From Arthrobacter sp. RIT-PI-e (lineage in GTDB: Bacteria > Actinomycetota > Actinomycetes > Actinomycetales > Micrococcaceae): a stretch of 64,000 nt of DNA. The position numbers and the translations under genes are program-made. Where the stretch lies: positions 49,171-113,170 of the forward strand of contig NZ_LGIU01000042.1 of NCBI RefSeq assembly GCF_001187915.1, in the 5' to 3' direction. Positions within the stretch are counted from its first letter, which is position 1. Each line of letters opens with the position of its first letter. A model generated the notes under the pieces. It was not told where the DNA came from, ran no database searches, and saw only the letters and a list, made by a program, of their open reading frames with translations. This document shows positions 50,700-60,343 of the stretch, one piece after another.

Positions 50700-51299
50700 A
50701 GAGGTCCTCCACGACGATATCGATCTGCTTCATGGTGATGGATGTCTGCGTACGGACGATCGCACCGACACGCTCCCGGAGCGAGACCATCGCCGGCGGG
50801 ATCCTCATGGTGGACGGCAGGGCCACCCGGAGTGTGATGCGGACATCCGTGACGTCCACCGGATCACCGGAGGGCGCCCGGGTGCCTCCGGGGCCGGTGG
50901 TACTGATGCTGCAGCGCCGGGCCCGGACTCCGGGGAGCGTCGATGCTGCGAAGCGGATCAACGCGGTGAGGGCCTGTTCGCTGATGTCAATCGTCCCGAG
51001 CTCGGTCCTGCTCAGCGGTGCACGCCGGCCACGGCGGATCTCGGCCCGCGCCACCATCATGATCGCTTCCCTGACCCGGGAGCCGGGCTGCAGCTCCGGG
51101 TCCACGCGGTCGTTCTCGCGCATCGCACCGGTGATCAGGGCAAGGTTCTGCAACGATGCACGGGCACTGCGGCAGTCCTCGCAGTGCTGCTCGTGCGCCG
51201 AGGGCGGCTCGTCGATGGAGGCCCACACCTCGTCGAGGTCCCGGCCACACCCGAGACGCGGGCGTTCGTGCCGAGGAGGATCCCCCTGCGGGTGATCAT

Positions 51300-51303
<4 letters not shown>
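50689..51303 (-). CDS. Asp23-family protein with N-terminal His-Cys-Cys motif (putative anti-sigma)
   Basis: 204 aa. GTG 51303 overlaps the sigma stop as GTGA, with GGAG eight bases upstream (51309 ATG is an alternative). Residues about 35-60 carry HEQHCEDCR, the H-x3-C-x2-C zinc motif of zinc-binding anti-sigma factors, and the remainder (about 85-200; RRAPLSRTELGTIDISEQAL and PAMVSLRERVGAIVRTQTSI) is an Asp23-like domain. This would be a soluble, membrane-independent anti-sigma fused to a stress-domain protein. Directly downstream of and coupled to an ECF sigma factor, so it is likely its regulator. Confidence 0.75.
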
Positions 51304-52232
<929 letters not shown>

Positions 52233-52451
52233 ACGTCCCCTCTCCTGTGCTGTGAAAGTGATCCTCGTCACCCCCGAGGCCGAAACCTGCCACCAGCCTA
52301 AGCCCCCCGCCCGTTCCGTCAGCAGAACGAGCCCTTCCTCGCGAGGACGAGGTGAGCGGGAAAAAAATAGTTGCTGGAACGGCGTGACGATTCCGCGGAC
52401 GGAGCGTCTTGACCTGTGTACGCATTCCTACCACCAGGAGACAGCATCCAC

Positions 52452-52958
52452 ATGGCTAACAACACCTCATCCACCGCAGTCCCGGCCACCGGCGAGGAGC
52501 AGGAGCGCCAGGCCCAGCAGCAGGCCAAGGAGGCCGAGAAGTCACGCAACATCGGCCCCCTGCAGACCGACGAGGGCAACACGACCGTCGCCGACACCGT
52601 GGTGCAGAAGATCGCCGGCCTGGCAGCACGGGAGGTTCCCGGTGTCTATGCCATGGGCAGCGCCGGTCGCCGGGCCTTCACCAGCATCTCCGAGCGCATC
52701 CCCGGGTCGCAGACCAACGTCAGTGGCGGCGTCAGCGTCGAGAAGGGTGAGCGTCAGGCTGCCATCGACCTGACCATCGTCATCGAGAACGGCGCATCCA
52801 TCGTCGAGGTGGCCAAGATGATCCGTCGCAACGTCATCGACTCCGTCGAGGGCACCACCGGCCTCGAGGTCCTCGAGGTAAACATCGCCGTCACCGACGT
52901 GCACCTCCCGGAGGACGACGACGACAACGACGACGCCGGTCGCGACGACCTGAAGTAG
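52452..52958 (+). CDS. Asp23/Gls24-family envelope stress response protein
   Basis: 168 aa. Polar Gln/Ala/Glu-rich N-terminus, then TVADTVVQKIAGLAAREVPG, YAMGSAGRRAFTSISERIPG and NVSGGVSVEKGERQAAIDLT plus VIENGASIVEVAKMIRRNVI: the full Asp23 domain. Ends in an acidic Asp stretch. ATG 52452 follows a GGAG at a long 11-base spacing. First gene of a rightward operon; the AmaP anchor is its likely membrane partner. Confidence 0.92.
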   Translation: MANNTSSTAVPATGEEQERQAQQQAKEAEKSRNIGPLQTDEGNTTVADTVVQKIAGLAAREVPGVYAMGSAGRRAFTSISERIPGSQTNVSGGVSVEKGERQAAIDLTIVIENGASIVEVAKMIRRNVIDSVEGTTGLEVLEVNIAVTDVHLPEDDDDNDDAGRDDLK

Positions 52959-53174
52959 GACCGGTCACCACCACCGGACCCTGACGGTGCATCCCCGGGG
53001 ACGGTCCGCACCGCAGAGCTCCGCAGCACACCGCGCGGTAGGGGACGGCGGCCGTGACCACGATGATCCACCATCGACGTGAATCGACGTGATCACGGCC
53101 CCTGCCCCGCACCGCGCTCCTCCCACCCCAGAGCCTCCCCTCCTTCCTCCTCCTGTTCCGTGAAAGGCACCACC

Positions 53175-53357
53175 ATGAATACGACAGCTATGGGCCTCGT
53201 GACCGGTCTCGTCCTCGGCTGGGCCGCAGCCTTCGGCGGGTTCGGGGAGTTCCTGACCGTCGCCGTCCTCGGCGCCCTCGGGCTCCTCGTGGCCCGTCTG
53301 ATCGAGGGCAAGATCGACCTGGGCGCCCTGACCGGGCGTTCGAGCACCCGCCGATGA
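53175..53357 (+). CDS. Small DUF2273-like membrane protein
   Basis: 60 aa with two hydrophobic stretches (LVTGLVLGWAAAFGGFGEFL and TVAVLGALGLLVARLIEG) and a basic end. GAAAGG before ATG 53175. The position between two Asp23 genes, its length and the G-x-x-G pattern match the DUF2273 proteins of Asp23/AmaP operons. It overlaps the next gene by four bases (ATGA). Confidence 0.85.
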   Translation: MNTTAMGLVTGLVLGWAAAFGGFGEFLTVAVLGALGLLVARLIEGKIDLGALTGRSSTRR

Positions 53358-53803
53358 CCGCCGCACCCCCGAGCAACGCGACCCGTCGACGCTCCCCCGC
53401 ACCCGAGACGGACACCGGCGACGACGCCGGCGGTGCCCTCGACGCCGGTGACCGTGGTTCGCTCACGATCTCCGAGAAGGCGATCGAGAAGATCGCGGGC
53501 CAGGTGGCCGCCGAGACCCCCGGCATCCACGGCTCGAGCGGAGGATTCCTCGGCATCGGCTCCCACGCCGACGAGGACGCACGGCCCAGGGTCTCGGCGC
53601 AGCTGCACGGACGTACTGCTTCCCTCCAGGTGAGAGCGGGTGTCCGGTACCCCACGCCGCTGCGCTCCACGACGGAGCGGCTCCGGGAGCGGATCAGCAG
53701 CCGTCTCGACGAGCTGTGCGGGATCGACGTCCGTCAGGTGGACATCGAGATCACCTCCCTGGTGACGGACACCGACGACTCCGGCCGGAGGGAACTCCTG
53801 TGA
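53354..53803 (+). CDS. Asp23/Gls24-family protein (second copy)
   Basis: 149 aa. Disordered N-terminus, then SLTISEKAIEKIAGQVAAET, VSAQLHGRTASLQVRAGVRY and LRERISSRLDELCGIDVRQV, the Asp23 pattern. It starts at ATG 53354, overlapping the DUF2273 stop, and its stop overlaps the next start as GTGA, so three genes are translationally coupled. A second copy in one operon suggests mixed oligomers. Confidence 0.9.
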   Translation: MTAAPPSNATRRRSPAPETDTGDDAGGALDAGDRGSLTISEKAIEKIAGQVAAETPGIHGSSGGFLGIGSHADEDARPRVSAQLHGRTASLQVRAGVRYPTPLRSTTERLRERISSRLDELCGIDVRQVDIEITSLVTDTDDSGRRELL

Positions 53804-54366
53804 GCAACGCCCCACGGTCCCAATCGCTCCGCCGGCGCTCCAGCCGCTCCGTCCCCGCGACGATCCTCGCCGCACTCCTGCTGGCCCTGGCCGTGGTGGG
53901 TGCCTGGGTGGGGATCAGCCGACTCGTCACCGGTACCTGGCCGAGTTTCCTGGCACCGATCCGCCAGACACTCGCCGGCTTCACCTGGGAGAGCCCGGCG
54001 CTCTGGGCGACGGCGATCGTCCTGGCCGTGATCGGGGTGTTCCTCCTGCTGGCCGCGATCCTGCCCGGGCAGCACACCACGATCCGGCTCACGGATCCCG
54101 ACGGAGAGGACGCGGACACCACGGAGACGGTGATGAGTCGTCGCGGACTCGCGAAACTGGTCGGTTCGCACCTGGACGAGGCCGATGGTGTGGACTCGGC
54201 ATCGGTCGGTGCCACCGCACGGAAGGTCACCGCCGTCGTCCGCACCCCCCTGCACGACGCCTCGGGCTTCTCGGACAAACTCACGCGGTCCCTCGAGCGC
54301 AAGCTCGAGCAGGTCGGGGTGGACCCCGCCCCGAAGGTGGTCGTTCAGGTCAGGACGGACTCGTGA
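53800..54366 (+). CDS. DUF6286-like membrane protein of the Asp23 operon
   Basis: 188 aa from GTG 53800 (GTGA overlap; GGAGGG upstream). Basic N-terminus, two transmembrane helices (about 22-45 and 68-90) and a soluble C-terminal domain (MSRRGLAKLVGSHLDEADGV, VVRTPLHDASGFSDKLTRSL). Its place before amaP matches the DUF6286 proteins common in actinobacterial Asp23 operons. It resembles AmaP in outline: two helices and a C-terminal domain carrying an Asp23-interaction surface. Confidence 0.8.
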   Translation: MSNAPRSQSLRRRSSRSVPATILAALLLALAVVGAWVGISRLVTGTWPSFLAPIRQTLAGFTWESPALWATAIVLAVIGVFLLLAAILPGQHTTIRLTDPDGEDADTTETVMSRRGLAKLVGSHLDEADGVDSASVGATARKVTAVVRTPLHDASGFSDKLTRSLERKLEQVGVDPAPKVVVQVRTDS

Positions 54367-54469
54367 GCGGCGAGGCGCAGGGCCGGATCGAGTGCACGAA
54401 CCGCCGGATCCCGAGCACGCGGGCCCACCGGCGGAGTCTTCCCACGCACCATGACGAAAGGAAAGCCCG

Positions 54470-55084
54470 ATGAGGGAAACCGCCGGCACACTGAACCGGA
54501 CCTGGCTGGCGATCATCGGCGTCGTGGCGCTGCTGCTCGGCACAGCCGGCATCCTCCTCGCGTCGGGAACGGCATCGGGGTTGGCATCCTCCGTGGGTCT
54601 GGAACCACCCGCCCCGGGAGACCCGGCGCTGCCGGAGAACTTCCAGGACGTCTTCGTCCCCGACACTGCCGCGGCGATCGTCGCCGTGGTGGCCGTCGTC
54701 GTCGGACTCCTGGCCCTAGTCTGGCTGCTCGCGCAGGTGCCCCGGCGCAACCAGGCACGCACCTTCCGGTTGCACGCGGACGACGCCGTGGACGGCCGCA
54801 CCACCTGCGAGCCCCGGGTGATGGCGAGCGCGGTGGAATCCGACGTCGAGCGGATCTACGGTGTGATCTCGGCCGCGGCGCTGCTCCGCGGGAGTGCGTC
54901 GCAACCGGAGCTCACCCTCGACGTCAAGATCGATCAGCGGGCCGACGTGCGCAGCATCATCGAGCAGATCCATGCCGAGGTCGCCCCCAACCTCGAGACG
55001 GCGCTCGAGACGCCGTTGCGCAGAACCGCCGTCCTCGTGAACATCGGGGCGTCGCGCGGTAACGAGAAAGCCGCGGTGCTCTGA
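54470..55084 (+). CDS. amaP: Alkaline-shock membrane anchor protein AmaP
   Basis: 204 aa. Two transmembrane helices (about 12-35 and 65-88: WLAIIGVVALLLGTAGILLA, AAIVAVVAVVVGLLALVWLL) flank an external loop, and the C-terminal domain (about 95-200; LHADDAVDGRTTCEPRVMAS, PELTLDVKIDQRADVRSIIE) is the cytosolic Asp23-binding part. AAAGGAAAG before ATG 54470. Last gene of the Asp23 operon, followed by a perfect terminator. The complex is expected to line the inner face of the membrane under envelope stress. Confidence 0.88.
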   Translation: MRETAGTLNRTWLAIIGVVALLLGTAGILLASGTASGLASSVGLEPPAPGDPALPENFQDVFVPDTAAAIVAVVAVVVGLLALVWLLAQVPRRNQARTFRLHADDAVDGRTTCEPRVMASAVESDVERIYGVISAAALLRGSASQPELTLDVKIDQRADVRSIIEQIHAEVAPNLETALETPLRRTAVLVNIGASRGNEKAAVL

Positions 55085-55094
55085 CCCGTGGTGT

Positions 55095-55120
55095 CACGAC
55101 CCCTCGTACGAGGGGTCGTG
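55095..55120. terminator. Perfect palindromic terminator
   Basis: A 26-bp perfect inverted repeat, CACGACCCCTCGT joined to its reverse complement, immediately after amaP and before the oppositely oriented gene at 55139; works for both. Confidence 0.85.
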
Positions 55121-55138
55121 CGGTGACGGTCCGGGGAC

Positions 55139-55423
55139 CTACTCGTCGTGGGGACGGTCGACGAGCTCTGTGCTGTAGGGGGCTCGGCCGCCCCGGCAGA
55201 TGTCGTCGTACAGCTCGTTGACGGCGTGGGCGATCATGTCCCGGTCCACGGCCGGGAGCCGCACCAGTCCATGGAGACAGGCTCCGACCTCGAAGGCCTC
55301 GAGGCAGCCGCCCATGCTGTGGTAGTGCATCCACACCTCCTCCGAGGACAGGCTGAGACGCCTCATCACCTCGAAGGTCAGGGCGTACTGCTCCCCGTGG
55401 TTCCCGGCCCCCATGGCGATCAC
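55139..55423 (-). CDS. Small protein related to the N-terminal module of the GAF protein at 3209
   Basis: 94 aa from GTG 55423 (GAGGA upstream). It aligns over about 60 residues with residues ~25-95 of the GAF protein: a Ser/Thr-Glu-Glu/Lys helix, a Gly-Gly turn, a conserved RD, AVN.L and the ending RAPYS. Predicted all-helical. It may be a stand-alone signalling or partner module. No known family recognised. Confidence 0.7.
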   Translation of the reverse strand: MIAMGAGNHGEQYALTFEVMRRLSLSSEEVWMHYHSMGGCLEAFEVGACLHGLVRLPAVDRDMIAHAVNELYDDICRGGRAPYSTELVDRPHDE

Positions 55424-55698
55424 CGCTTCCTCACAAGAATCCCGCGCCGGACGGTATCGAGCCTAAGCTCCGGGAGCCCGGGCACCGCGGTGAAGATTCA
55501 CCTTGCACCACCGGCGGAGTTCCTCTACTCGTCGCGGACGGCAGGAGGGGGCCAGGATTTCCTCGGAGCGCGATTCGCACCGCAGGTCCCGGGCCGGCTC
55601 ACCGAGCTGACCGGGGAGGCCACCGCCCGTGACCGCACCGATCACCCACGGTTCATCCCTCACTCCATGGGACGATGCACCTCACCCGGCCCCGACCA

Positions 55699-56217
55699 TC
55701 ACCATCCCGTGAGTTCCAGCAGCTTCACCGCCACCCCGGCGGGGTCGAGGTCGTCGGTGTCGACCCGGTGGGTGAAATCGGGGGCCTCGCCGTCGAGCCG
55801 CTCGGCCATGGCGCTGCAGCGATCGAGTTCGGCGGGGGCGACCTCCCCGTGGTTGCGACGTTCGGGCCGTGCCCGGGCCGGCCCGGCGCTGCTGCGCAGC
55901 AGTACCGCGGTGACCAGCGGGTCATCCCCCATGGCGGTGGTGAGGCTCGACGCCGTGAGGACAGCGGCCGTGTTCGTGTAGACGAGCCGGTGGTGCCCGA
56001 GTGCTCGGTACGCGGACCACATGGCGGCCAGGTTGTGCTCGGCGAGATCGGCGCCGGGGAACGCGAGGTGCGGTGCCGGGAACGCGAGGTCGAGGTAGTC
56101 CCCCTCGATGACGGCGTGATGCACGTTCCTCTCGACCAGTAGTTCGTGGAGCGCGAGCGCCGCCGTGGACTTGCCGACCCCGGAACGGCCGCTGACGAGG
56201 AGGACATGGGAGCGCAT
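55699..56217 (-). CDS. P-loop kinase or ATPase (adenylylsulfate-kinase-like)
   Basis: 172 aa from ATG 56217 (MRSHVLLVSGRSGVGKSTAA). Walker A is GRSGVGKST. The strand-helix order HAVIEGDYLDLAFPAP, RLVYTNTAAVLTASSL and VAVKLLELTGW resembles small nucleotide or sulfate kinases and shikimate-kinase-like proteins common in actinobacteria. A substrate is not evident. The 16-bp palindrome just upstream may be an operator. The frame upstream to 56289 has no recognisable domain. Confidence 0.7.
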   Translation of the reverse strand: MRSHVLLVSGRSGVGKSTAALALHELLVERNVHHAVIEGDYLDLAFPAPHLAFPGADLAEHNLAAMWSAYRALGHHRLVYTNTAAVLTASSLTTAMGDDPLVTAVLLRSSAGPARARPERRNHGEVAPAELDRCSAMAERLDGEAPDFTHRVDTDDLDPAGVAVKLLELTGW

Positions 56218-56232
56218 CCACCCCACTGTGCT

Positions 56233-56248
56233 CTGCCGTGCACGGCAG
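56233..56248. promoter_or_regulatory. Palindrome CTGCCGTGCACGGCAG upstream of the P-loop kinase
   Basis: Perfect 16-bp palindrome ending 16 bases before the ATG at 56217. It could be an operator or a hairpin in the leader. No regulator gene is adjacent. Confidence 0.4.
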
Positions 56249-56393
56249 CACAAGGGGTGTACGGGGTGCTCCGGGTGCACCCGGACCATGATGCACTCCC
56301 TCGGGCCCGGTCGGACCCGTCATGCCGGCACCGCGGGTGATGCGCATGAGCACCGCGTGCAGCTTCCGGGCGGACATCGCACACCCGACGGGC

Positions 56394-57071
56394 TCACGGC
56401 ACGAGCGGCAGGGTGCGCCCGTCCCTGAGAGTCAGCGCGTCGACGACGAACCCGTCGTGGAGCCGGATCCCCGCGACACGGTACTCCAGCGTGGTCCGGT
56501 CCTCCCGGTACACGTACGCCGCACCCTCGGGGAGCCCGCCCAGCTCGGCCTCGCCCGGATACGGTGCCGCACCGAGCGCCTCCAGCTCGGCCGGGGTGAT
56601 GCAGAACTCCCACAGCTCGTCCGAATCCACGAACGCCAGCAGGATCCCCCGGCCCGTGCGCGCGTCCACCTGGTACACCGTCATGGCCACCTTCGACGAT
56701 CCTGCACCGGGCCCCAGGACTCCCGGGACATTGAAGTCATCGGCGGAGAACCCGCTGAGGATGCCCTGATCCGATGGTTCGTCACCTGCAGCACGCTCCT
56801 GCTGGGCCGTGAGGGCGGCACACGTGTCCGGCCGGTCACCCCCTGCCACAGGGTGCCCGGAGCTTCGATGCGTGTCACCGGCGACCCCGAGGAGTGTCAC
56901 CAGGACCGTACCGAGTACCAGGTTGCGGGTCCGGGGCGACACCCGCCGTGGTCGTCGGACCGGCAGCGGCTCCTGCGTGGCAATCCACTCGGGCGGGTCC
57001 CCCAGGTCCACGACGACGACCCGGGCTGCGGCGTCGTTCCTGCCGGAGGACGAGGGCGCTCGTTCCTTCAC
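56394..57071 (-). CDS. Membrane-anchored hypothetical protein
   Basis: 225 aa from GTG 57071 (GGGGGAG eight bases upstream). A cytoplasmic N-terminus of ~45 residues with RRPRRVSPRTRN precedes one transmembrane helix (LVLGTVLVTLLGVAGD). The external part contains SKVAMTVYQVDARTGRGILL and LWEFCITPAELEALGAAPYP, with Cys in DTCAALTA and EFCIT. No family recognised. Weak codon signals keep confidence moderate. Confidence 0.65.
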   Translation of the reverse strand: MKERAPSSSGRNDAAARVVVVDLGDPPEWIATQEPLPVRRPRRVSPRTRNLVLGTVLVTLLGVAGDTHRSSGHPVAGGDRPDTCAALTAQQERAAGDEPSDQGILSGFSADDFNVPGVLGPGAGSSKVAMTVYQVDARTGRGILLAFVDSDELWEFCITPAELEALGAAPYPGEAELGGLPEGAAYVYREDRTTLEYRVAGIRLHDGFVVDALTLRDGRTLPLVP

Positions 57072-57248
57072 ACGCGGCTCCCCCGGGCCGTGGTCGGGGA
57101 ATCGGCCACCGACGCACAGGGGAGCGCCGGGACGGCGGCCGGTGCGGGGTACGCGGCTGCGAGGAGCACTTCCTGCTGGGTCATCCCGCGATCCTCGTCC
57201 CGCCCGCACCGGCTGTCAACGGGATGCGCACCTGATCGGGACGCCCGA

Positions 57249-57268
57249 GTGCTGCCGATCGGCAGCAC
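57249..57268 (+). promoter_or_regulatory. Palindrome upstream of the PAS-ANTAR gene
   Basis: Perfect 20-bp palindrome with arms GTGCTGCCGA/TCGGCAGCAC, lying about 25 bases upstream of a possible -10 TACGAT in GCTACGATC (about 57292-57297). It could be an operator over the -35 region or a terminator for upstream transcription. Confidence 0.45.
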
Positions 57269-57367
57269 CCGACCGGTGTCGGAGGCTCTTGCTACGATCA
57301 GCGGGCACACGTGGGTGCGGGTCAAGACACCGGCCCGTACCGGGTTCCCAGTGATTGGTGCCACCAG

Positions 57368-58033
57368 ATGAAGTTCTCCCCTGCCCTCGCCGACCCTGCC
57401 GACCTCCCGTCCGAGGAGCAGAGTTCCGATGACACCCGCACGGTCGACTGCCCCACGGGGACCTTCGACTACGACTTCGCGACCGGGCGGTTCGCGTGGT
57501 CGGACCAGATGTACTCGATCCACGGGTACGAACGCGGGGAGATCGTCCCGACGCTCGAACTCGGCCTGGCGCACTTCGATCCGTCCGAGCGTGAGCGGGC
57601 ACGGGAGCTGTGGGACCAGCTCATCATCGACGCGGGACCCCTTGCCGGATACCACACCGTCGTCGACACCCGCGGCCACCGGCACCAGGTACTCACCGTC
57701 GCCGACCGGATGATGCAGGACGGCGAGGTGGTGGGGATCCGCGGATTCCTCACGGACATCACCGCCTCGGTGCACGAGGACTCGCACCGCCGTGCGAACG
57801 AGGCGGTGGCACGCTCCGCGGAGACGAGATCCGTGATCGAGCAGGCCAAGGGGATTCTCATGGCCCTGCAGACACTCACCGCGGACCAGGCGTTCCTCGC
57901 CCTGAGCAACCACAGCCAGCACTCGCACCACAAGGTCAAGGACCTCGCGCAGCAGCTCGTCGCGGCGACGGGGGACCACGTCGCGCTGGCAGCACTGGCC
58001 GCTGTCATCTGCACGGAGCACTCCGGGCCCTGA
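57368..58033 (+). CDS. PAS-ANTAR protein (RNA-binding antiterminator)
   Basis: 221 aa. A PAS_3-like domain (about 40-130: DYDFATGRFAWSDQMYSIHG, QVLTVADRMMQDGEVVGIRG) is followed by ANTAR (about 150-210: RSVIEQAKGILMALQTLTAD and LAQQLVAATGD, with the IEQAKGILM core). Probably a sensor that changes RNA binding when the PAS domain is occupied. ATG 57368. It is followed by a strong terminator at 58170. Third ANTAR-type protein in this window. Confidence 0.9.
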   Translation: MKFSPALADPADLPSEEQSSDDTRTVDCPTGTFDYDFATGRFAWSDQMYSIHGYERGEIVPTLELGLAHFDPSERERARELWDQLIIDAGPLAGYHTVVDTRGHRHQVLTVADRMMQDGEVVGIRGFLTDITASVHEDSHRRANEAVARSAETRSVIEQAKGILMALQTLTADQAFLALSNHSQHSHHKVKDLAQQLVAATGDHVALAALAAVICTEHSGP

Positions 58034-58169
58034 ACCGACGCACATCGGGTGACAGCATGCGAGCCCGGTGGATCCGGTCGATCCGCCTTGACCTTCCCCC
58101 ACAGTCGCGTGGTCAACTGATCAGTGGGCTTGGCAGTGTGTCAAGAAGCGGCGCACGACCACGTCCCTT

Positions 58170-58202
58170 GATGGCGCCCGAACCACCGGTTCGGGCGCCA
58201 TC
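58170..58202 (+). terminator. Strong terminator after the PAS-ANTAR gene
   Basis: Perfect 15-bp stem, GATGGCGCCCGAACC, three-base loop ACC and the complementary arm, in the region 58034-58305 that otherwise has no gene. Confidence 0.75.
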
Positions 58203-58305
58203 CCGCCAACCGCTCCTCACCCGGGACAGCTCACCGACATGTCCCGTGGGGGGATCTGCTCCCGACGGCCTCAGGGGCATCGGGCCGAGGCGTGTCCGTG
58301 AAGAA

Positions 58306-58499
58306 TCACTCCACCGTGCCGGTGATGGTCCTCCGGCGACGGTGCTCGACCACGGAGCAGGTCAGGAACACGGAAGCGGCCAGGACCACGACGAGGAGCG
58401 ACACGGTCCCCAGACCGCGGGCAGCCGTTCGGCAAGGAGCATCACACCCACCGCGAAGATCATCGAGACTCCGAACACGTGGCGGCTCCATGTAGTCAT
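58306..58499 (-). pseudogene. Small two-helix membrane protein, frameshifted
   Basis: The ATG at 58499 gives MTTWSRHVFGVSMIFAVGVM LLAERLPA in one frame; a second frame then gives GLGTVSLLVVVLAASVFLTC and ends at 58306. A single C missing near 58415-58418 (a GCC reduced to GC) would join them into a 64-aa protein with two hydrophobic helices. Either a true lesion or another read error in a C-rich tract. Confidence 0.55.
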
Positions 58500-58630
58500 G
58501 ACTCCAGCCTAGGCGCCGTGCGATCGCCGACGCGAGGTCCGACCGCAGCCTGCCGGCGTTCCGCCGGCACCGTGGTCGGACGGTTCCTCAGGTCGAGAAC
58601 GTGCCGAGGCCCTGGTGGACGACACCGGGA

Positions 58631-59152
58631 TCAGGCGGTGAGCTCGACAAGTTTCGCGACGGTGTTGGCGTTGCGGGCGGTGCCGACCACACCGAGTCGC
58701 TTCTCGAACCACGCGGCCTGGAGTCTCGAGGTTCCGACGCCGTCGGCGTAGCGTACGAACACCTCCGAGCCGTCCACCGCGAACTGGTCGGGGCTCCCCG
58801 CCGGCGGATCAGGAGTCTGCTGAAGGCGCGGTGGTGCTTCGAGGAACACCGTCAGCACCCAGCGGCCCTCCTGCGTACCCGCGAAGGGGTTCCGCCGCTC
58901 GGCGTCCACGAGCTCCTCGTGGGACCGGACGATCACGGGCAGATCGTGGCCGAAGCTCCGGTGCACCGTCCGCCGGACGAGCTCGGCACACGCCGCTGCG
59001 GACCGGCCTCCCGGGTCGAGGACGACGTTCCCGGCCACCTGCAGGGTTCTCACGCCGGTGAGCCCGGCGTCCTCGAGCGCCGAGCGGAGCTCGGGCATCC
59101 TCAGGGCGGTGGGCCCTCCCACACCTCGGATCAGGGCGACTGACGTGGACAT
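58631..59152 (-). CDS. DUF1697 family protein
   Basis: 173 aa. SVALIRGVGGPTALRMPELR near the N-terminus, GNVVLDPGGRSAAACAELVR, and a C-terminal VGTARNANTVAKLVELTA match DUF1697 (S-x-x-I-x-L-L-R-G-I-N-V-G and T-x-R-N-W-x-T-V). The family's function is unknown. The family usually has W in the last motif; here it is NA, a slight divergence. Stands alone. Confidence 0.85.
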   Translation of the reverse strand: MSTSVALIRGVGGPTALRMPELRSALEDAGLTGVRTLQVAGNVVLDPGGRSAAACAELVRRTVHRSFGHDLPVIVRSHEELVDAERRNPFAGTQEGRWVLTVFLEAPPRLQQTPDPPAGSPDQFAVDGSEVFVRYADGVGTSRLQAAWFEKRLGVVGTARNANTVAKLVELTA

Positions 59153-59254
59153 GCCGTCAGCCTACGGGCCGCCGGTCCCACCGGCCCGTGATACATGGGC
59201 GCACTCGTGGGACGCAGGTGCGGTGACCGCCGTCGTGACCTGCGAGGACCCGGC

Positions 59255-60250
59255 TCAGCGCGCCGCGATCACCGCCGCGTACAGTTCGCGCTTGCTGACC
59301 CGGCTGTCGGCCGCCACGGCCGCCACGGCGTCCTTCAGGCGCATCCCGCCGTCGATGAGCCGGGTGACCTCCCCCACGTGGTCCTCCGGGCGGGACGGCG
59401 CGGCCTCCGGGGCGCCGGCCACCACGACGGCGATCTCACCCCGCACCTCGGAGTCCTGCGCCCACTGCAGCAGCTCGAGGAGCGATCCACGCACCACCTG
59501 CTCGTGCACCTTGGTCAGTTCCCGGGCCACCGCCGCCGGGCGGTCGGAGCCGAAGGCCTGCTGCAGCGAGCGCAGCATGGCCTCCAGCCGGTGCGGGGCC
59601 TCGAAGAACACCATGGTGCGCCGTTCGGCCGCGAGGTCCGCCAGCCGCCCTGCGCGCACCCCCGGCTTGCGGGGCAGGAACCCCTCGAAGCAGAAGCGGT
59701 CCGTGGGCAGACCGGACAGGGCCAGGGCGGCGCGCACGGCCGAGGCGCCGGGAACGGCGGGGGGACCGCGCCCCCCCGCCACCGCGGCCCCCCCGAGCCG
59801 GTACCCGGGGTCCGAGACCGAGGGCATCCCGGCGTCGGTGACCATGAGCAGGGTGGCGCCGTCGCGGACCAGCTCGAGCAGTTCAGGTGTCTTCTCGGCC
59901 TCGTTGTGCTCGTGGTAGCTGAGCACGCGGCCGGTGACGGTCACGCCGAGCGCCTGCACCAGGCGGTGCAGGCGCCGGGTGTCCTCGGCCGCCACCACGT
60001 CCGCCGTGTGCAGGAGGCCGATCAACCGTTCGGTGGCGTCGCCCATGTTGCCGATCGGCGTGGCCGCGAGGACGATGCGTCCGCGACCGCTGCCGTCGCC
60101 GGCGGTGCCGCGATAGGCGGTCGGCTGCGTGCGCGACGCCGGCTGCTCCAGCGTGTCGCCGGCACCGTCGGGGGCCTCGCGGTGGTCCGTGGCCGGTCCG
60201 GTGGGCGGGGGGGCCGGGGCTCGGCCGGCGTGGTCCTGGGTCTCACTCAC
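59255..60250 (-). CDS. rsmI: 16S rRNA (cytidine-1402 2'-O)-methyltransferase
   Basis: 331 aa, GTG 60250. IVLAATPIGNMGDATERLIG, VAAEDTRRLHRLVQALGV and DAGMPSVSDPGYRL are the tetrapyrrole-methylase-type SAM sites of RsmI; DRFCFEGFLPRKPGVR and TMVFFEAPHRLEAMLRSLQQ follow. A poorly conserved ~60-residue N-terminal extension precedes the domain. The segment GGAAVAGGRGPPAVPG lies where VxAAVAxGxxVxxVPG is expected, with G- and C-runs on either side, so compensating homopolymer slips are possible. The open frame beyond 60250 on this strand is antisense of the next gene. Confidence 0.92.
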   Translation of the reverse strand: MSETQDHAGRAPAPPPTGPATDHREAPDGAGDTLEQPASRTQPTAYRGTAGDGSGRGRIVLAATPIGNMGDATERLIGLLHTADVVAAEDTRRLHRLVQALGVTVTGRVLSYHEHNEAEKTPELLELVRDGATLLMVTDAGMPSVSDPGYRLGGAAVAGGRGPPAVPGASAVRAALALSGLPTDRFCFEGFLPRKPGVRAGRLADLAAERRTMVFFEAPHRLEAMLRSLQQAFGSDRPAAVARELTKVHEQVVRGSLLELLQWAQDSEVRGEIAVVVAGAPEAAPSRPEDHVGEVTRLIDGGMRLKDAVAAVAADSRVSKRELYAAVIAAR

Positions 60251-60343
60251 CGCTCCAGCGTGACCGGGGGGCGCGGCCGACCGGGCGCGGATCCGCGCGC
60301 CGGCCTCCGGAGCAGGCGGGCGGGGCGCCGGTAGCATGACGGG

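Noticed and set aside
52376..52408. GGAAC...CGTC ECF promoter before the Asp23 operon
   Set aside because: The spacer is 24 bp, too long for an ECF promoter; no confident site chosen.
55463..55663. 66-codon minus frame in the 275-bp gap before the P-loop kinase
   Set aside because: No start site, no domain and low similarity to coding composition.
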